35,851 nt of DNA from JAWLFI01 sp041685645 (GTDB taxonomy: Bacteria; Bacteroidota; Bacteroidia; Chitinophagales; Saprospiraceae), in the NCBI GenBank assembly GCA_041685645.1, contig JAWLFI010000004.1, forward strand, positions 1 through 35,851, in the 5' to 3' direction. A program made the position numbers and the translations under genes. Below, piece after piece: positions 34,101 to 35,851 of the stretch. The notes beneath the pieces are model-generated. The model saw only the letters and a program-made list of their open reading frames with translations. It made no database searches and was not told the DNA's origin. Position 1 is the first letter of the stretch; each line of letters starts with the position of its first letter.

Positions 34101-34827
34101 TGATTTCCAGGGTTTGAGCCCCTATATCTCTATTGCTTTCGGCGACGGCTTTTCTGACCTCTAAAAGTGAGATGTCATATTGTCTAAGCTTTTCTGGATC
34201 GGCCTCTACCCAGTATTCCTTGACAAAACCTCCTATTGATGATACTTCAGAGACGCCATCGACAGCAGCCAAAGCGTATTTGACCTGAAAGTCCTGAACG
34301 GAGCGAATTTCATCCAGGCCCCAGCCGCCGGTGACGTTTCCATCCGGGTCTCTACCTTCCAGAGTATACCAATAAATCTGCCCCAGAGCAGTGGCATCAG
34401 GGCCCAAAGTGGGCTGTACGCCCTCGGGCAATAGGTCCTGGGGAAGTGAACTGAGCTTTTCTAGTAGTCGAGAGCGACTCCAGTAAAATTCAATGCCCTC
34501 TTCAAAAATGACGTATATGCTGGAAAAGCCAAACATTGAATTTGACCTCACATCCTTAACGCCGGAGACTCCCAATAAAGCGGTGGTCAGGGGATAAGTG
34601 ATTTGGTCTTCAATGTCTTGAGGCGAGCGACCGCCCCACTCGGTAAATATGATTTGTTGATTTTCGCCAATGTTCGGAATGGCGTCAACGGCAATCGGAT
34701 CCTTGGGGAAAATTCCGGAGCCCAACTCAAATGGTGAATGGATGAGTCCCCAAATCGTAAACCCGATGAGAAGTAATCCAACGATGAGTTTATTGTCCAG
34801 ACAAAACCGGACGGCTGATGATAACAT
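31165..34827 (-). CDS. cusA: CusA/CzcA-type heavy-metal efflux RND pump with extra membrane helices
   Basis: A 1220-residue inner-membrane proton antiporter of the heavy-metal RND family. Family landmarks include NIGENQQIIFTEWGGRSPQDIEDQ, MFGFSSIYVIFEEG, the pore-helix FLPDLDEGAFLLMP (methionine-rich), LQTGMRAPMGIKVRG and GIATDDGVLMATFLR. The TM4 segment GTMVDMSIVLVES keeps D430 and E437 and resembles the Cu/Ag (CusA) class more than the Co/Zn/Cd (CzcA) class, so Cu(I)/Ag(I) is favoured as substrate by inference. At about residues 520-640 there is an insert of about four hydrophobic helices absent from E. coli CusA, explaining the length excess. The operon is HYC_CC_PP, this pump, channel, adaptor, lipoprotein. 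Confidence 0.93.
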   Translation of the reverse strand: MLSSAVRFCLDNKLIVGLLLIGFTIWGLIHSPFELGSGIFPKDPIAVDAIPNIGENQQIIFTEWGGRSPQDIEDQITYPLTTALLGVSGVKDVRSNSMFGFSSIYVIFEEGIEFYWSRSRLLEKLSSLPQDLLPEGVQPTLGPDATALGQIYWYTLEGRDPDGNVTGGWGLDEIRSVQDFQVKYALAAVDGVSEVSSIGGFVKEYWVEADPEKLRQYDISLLEVRKAVAESNRDIGAQTLEINQAEYFIRGLGYVEHIEDLEQAVIRSKDQSPITVGDVARVSIGPASRRGALDKSGAEVAGGVVVSAYGSNPMAVITGVKEKVKEIGPSLPSKTLEDGTKSQLTIVPFYDRTDLIKETIGTLENALLLQIIITVIVVLLLLLSIKASVLVAGILPVAVLFCFIAMRAMGIEANIVALTGIAIAIGTMVDMSIVLVESIFNKLEEAGEKVPLRQSVLDATEEVGSAVLTAVATTIISFLPVFTMIGAEGKMFTPLAYTKTFALIAAIVLTLFVIPPLAQIVYKKGKSEWWLKHTAHVILIGIGVYGWVEGFHLWPALAIALGAVGIGASIVKKRLKESSREKLDRGILLVYALWVSYILTSIWMPLGVQQIFLWNFLFVTGTIFLFYLFFSGIIRYYENMLRFFLRTQWLFFILIAGILWGGFSVYQNSQSQFLPDLDEGAFLLMPTSMPHSGMEENLRNLRLLDMAVTAIPEVRTVVGKLGRVESPLDPAPISMFENVILYHPEYKLDEKGRRIRFATDEDGEFLRDESDELIPDRKGQYYRHWRDHIQTPDDIWQEISQVTQLPGVTSAPKLQPIETRLVMLQTGMRAPMGIKVRGADLRSIEKAGQQIEKVLKEVEGVKASAVFAERVEGKPYLNINIDRAAIALHGLSIDDVQEYIQTAVGGAVVGTTVEGRERYDIRLRYPKEWRSHPEEIKELLVTTPNGAHLPLKELASIEYERGPQSIKSENGFLVGYILFDREKGYSELEVVGRAKTTIEDMRANDKLDLPFGTQLEFAGNYQQQIRSNQRLSIALPLALGLIFIILYLQFRSTAISFMVFSGVAVAFAGGFLLIGLYNTDWFMNFSLFGASLREVFNIKTVYLSVAVWVGFLALFGIATDDGVLMATFLRDSFAKKEPETRAELKEAVIQGGLRRVRPAMMTTATTLLALLPVLSSTGKGADVMIPMAIPTFGGMMIQIITMFTVPLFFYIWKSYKMKLK

Positions 34828-34922
34828 ATGTTCAACTCTAGAGTCAAAAAATAGATGGAAAAAAAAGGACGCAAATATCGCAAGGCAATTCTTGCACTAC
34901 AGACGTCGATTGACTCTAGGTT

Positions 34923-35345
34923 CTAGCAGAGAAAGATGGAAAACATGATATGTTGAGATGTAAAATACCGCGGGGGCGGCCTGTATTTTTGAGGCAACTT
35001 AGATTGGATTCGACTGAGGTGAAATTCCTTTTGGTTTAAAAGAGCCGGAATGGCGACGATGTCGAGATCTAATGAAAAACTGCTGACTTCGGGTACGTAT
35101 TCCCAGTCGGCTTGCTCGAGTGATACCTCATCATCGCAGCAGTCTTTATCGCAGTCGGGATTCGCGTGCATCTTGCACACTTTGCCAGTGGCGGGACAGA
35201 TTTTGTCACTGGAATGACAGGACTCTGCCGTTTGCCAAAACGCAATATTCTTTAACTCATCCTGGCAAAAATGCTGATGAACGCTCACGCCAATGGTACT
35301 GATGTAAATCAGGGCAGCTAATCCAAAATGAATAATCTGAGCCAT
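34923..35345 (-). CDS. HYC_CC_PP family metal-associated protein
   Basis: A 140-residue protein with an N-terminal hydrophobic segment (about residues 4-22) likely to be a signal or anchor, then a Cys/His-rich stretch: H23, H25, C27, C43, H44, C50, C57, H60, C65, C69 and C70. The HFC, CC and YRPPP (121-125) signatures identify the HYC_CC_PP family, small proteins of Bacteroidota often next to metal efflux genes. It opens the operon, 95 nt before the pump gene. The cysteine-rich patch suggests binding of soft metals such as copper in the periplasm; a chaperone or sensor role is inference. The ATG agrees with a TACCTTTG promoter box about 20 nt upstream. Confidence 0.78.
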   Translation of the reverse strand: MAQIIHFGLAALIYISTIGVSVHQHFCQDELKNIAFWQTAESCHSSDKICPATGKVCKMHANPDCDKDCCDDEVSLEQADWEYVPEVSSFSLDLDIVAIPALLNQKEFHLSRIQSKLPQKYRPPPRYFTSQHIMFSIFLC

Positions 35346-35365
35346 AGTTAATTAATATAACGAAT

Positions 35366-35373
35366 CAAAGGTA
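35366..35373 (-). promoter_or_regulatory. -7 element for the metal-efflux operon
   Basis: CAAAGGTA on the plus strand reads TACCTTTG on the minus strand, a perfect TAnnTTTG box identical to the ppiD box. No TTTG is seen 19-20 bp upstream, which could mean activator dependence. It lies 20 nt before the first gene of the operon. The rest of the 166-bp gap up to 35511 holds nothing else that I can support. Confidence 0.5.
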
Positions 35374-35511
35374 AGAATATTTCCTCATACCTTTCTCGTA
35401 TTATAATGCTGTGTACTAGCAATACAGGATTCTCGTCCGAAAACCGAAGCGTATAGAGACTCTATCTAAAAAGGTAAGTATCCAAGAATTTAACCCTCCA
35501 AAAGCTTTATT

Positions 35512-35851
35512 CTATGCTTTTTCCGTTTGGAATTCCGTTTTTAGTTGATTGACAATGACATCCGGTATAAGAATGTTGGAAGAAGCACCATTTTCAGTGA
35601 GGATCTTTAATGTACTGTAGTCTAGTAAGATGCCAACAATAGATTTTTTTGCCTTCAAGCCGCGAATCTGGCTTATTTCTAAGCTAATATTTCCAAACAT
35701 TTGCGGAATTGTGATGATATCGCCAGACCTTTGGACACCATTTCTGAATTGGTAAATAGCGACGCCCCAGATCGCGATGAGTATTGTCGCAGGAACAAAG
35801 AGTACTGCTATTGATGCCCATAACAGTACACCGTCAAATTGCGCTAGAAAA
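35512..35851 (-). CDS. Partial membrane protein, possible PH-like domain
   Basis: The frame stays open through the window edge, so this is the C-terminal part (112 codons visible) of a longer gene whose start lies outside. The visible part begins with a membrane helix, VLLWASIAVLFVPATILIAI with WGVAIYQF after it, then about 75 residues of beta-strand pattern: DIITIPQMFGNISLEISQI, SIVGILLDYSTLKILTENG and IPDVIVNQLKTEF. This strand order resembles bacterial PH (YdbS/YdbT-like) domains. An internal ATG at 35700 would give only a 62-residue fragment and is not preferred. The reading is conservative: the family call is tentative and the gene is incomplete. Confidence 0.5.
   Translation of the reverse strand, partial: FLAQFDGVLLWASIAVLFVPATILIAIWGVAIYQFRNGVQRSGDIITIPQMFGNISLEISQIRGLKAKKSIVGILLDYSTLKILTENGASSNILIPDVIVNQLKTEFQTEKA

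Noticed and set aside
1..35851. CRISPR array, tRNA or rRNA, prophage, integrase or transposase, toxin-antitoxin pair
   Set aside because: No regularly spaced repeats, cloverleaf or rRNA core and no recombinase motifs were found on either strand by reading.

Overview
The window looks like chromosomal DNA of a member of the phylum Bacteroidota, most likely the Saprospiria/Lewinella-like branch (the lineage below phylum is an inference). The evidence is a complete sprA gene (type IX secretion translocon) next to ruvA, Bacteroidota-style promoters (TAnnTTTG boxes, some with a TTTG box about 19-20 bp upstream), few Shine-Dalgarno sequences, a mitochondrial-type citrate synthase, a TonB with the Bacteroidota-type C-terminus, an RprXY-like two-component pair and an HYC_CC_PP family protein. 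Genes are densely packed. No phage, insertion sequence, CRISPR array, tRNA or rRNA was seen.

Layout. 1-3.2 kb: GC-rich intergenic DNA, then a membrane-anchored PpiD-like foldase and a DUF3109 protein, both on the minus strand. 3.2-6.7 kb, plus strand: citrate synthase, then gcvH-vanZ-tonB. A shared bidirectional terminator separates tonB from crcB. 6.8-8.5 kb, minus strand: the fluoride channel CrcB and a WecA/MraY-like polyprenyl-phosphate sugar-1-phosphate transferase. 8.7-14.3 kb, minus strand: a purD-led operon carrying three parvulin/SurA-type periplasmic folding factors. 14.4-22.6 kb, plus strand: ruvA and a 2461-residue sprA with Gly/Arg-rich inserts. 22.8-25.1 kb, plus strand: histidine kinase and OmpR-type regulator, whose end overlaps the convergent radA. 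25.0-27.8 kb, minus strand: radA and a secreted protein with three LSm-like repeats plus a probable beta-barrel. 27.9-35.3 kb, minus strand: a five-gene metal-efflux operon (HYC_CC_PP protein, CusA-type RND pump, TolC-type channel, CusB-type adaptor with two extra metal-linked domains, small metal-binding lipoprotein) closed by a strong terminator. At the right edge is the C-terminal part of a membrane protein that may carry a PH domain.

How it fits together. Two themes dominate. One is the outer envelope: four foldases, SprA, TonB and a glycan-initiating transferase together suggest heavy outer-membrane beta-barrel and secretion traffic. The other is metal export, probably of Cu(I)/Ag(I): the operon supplies inner-membrane pump, adaptor, outer-membrane channel and three Cys/Met/His-rich metal-binding modules. 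I do not see a clear, wholly undescribed system. The least explained items are the LSm-repeat/beta-barrel protein, the foldase-like lipoprotein with no visible PPIase domain, the RND pump with an extra block of membrane helices, and three GC-rich hairpin-filled spacers.
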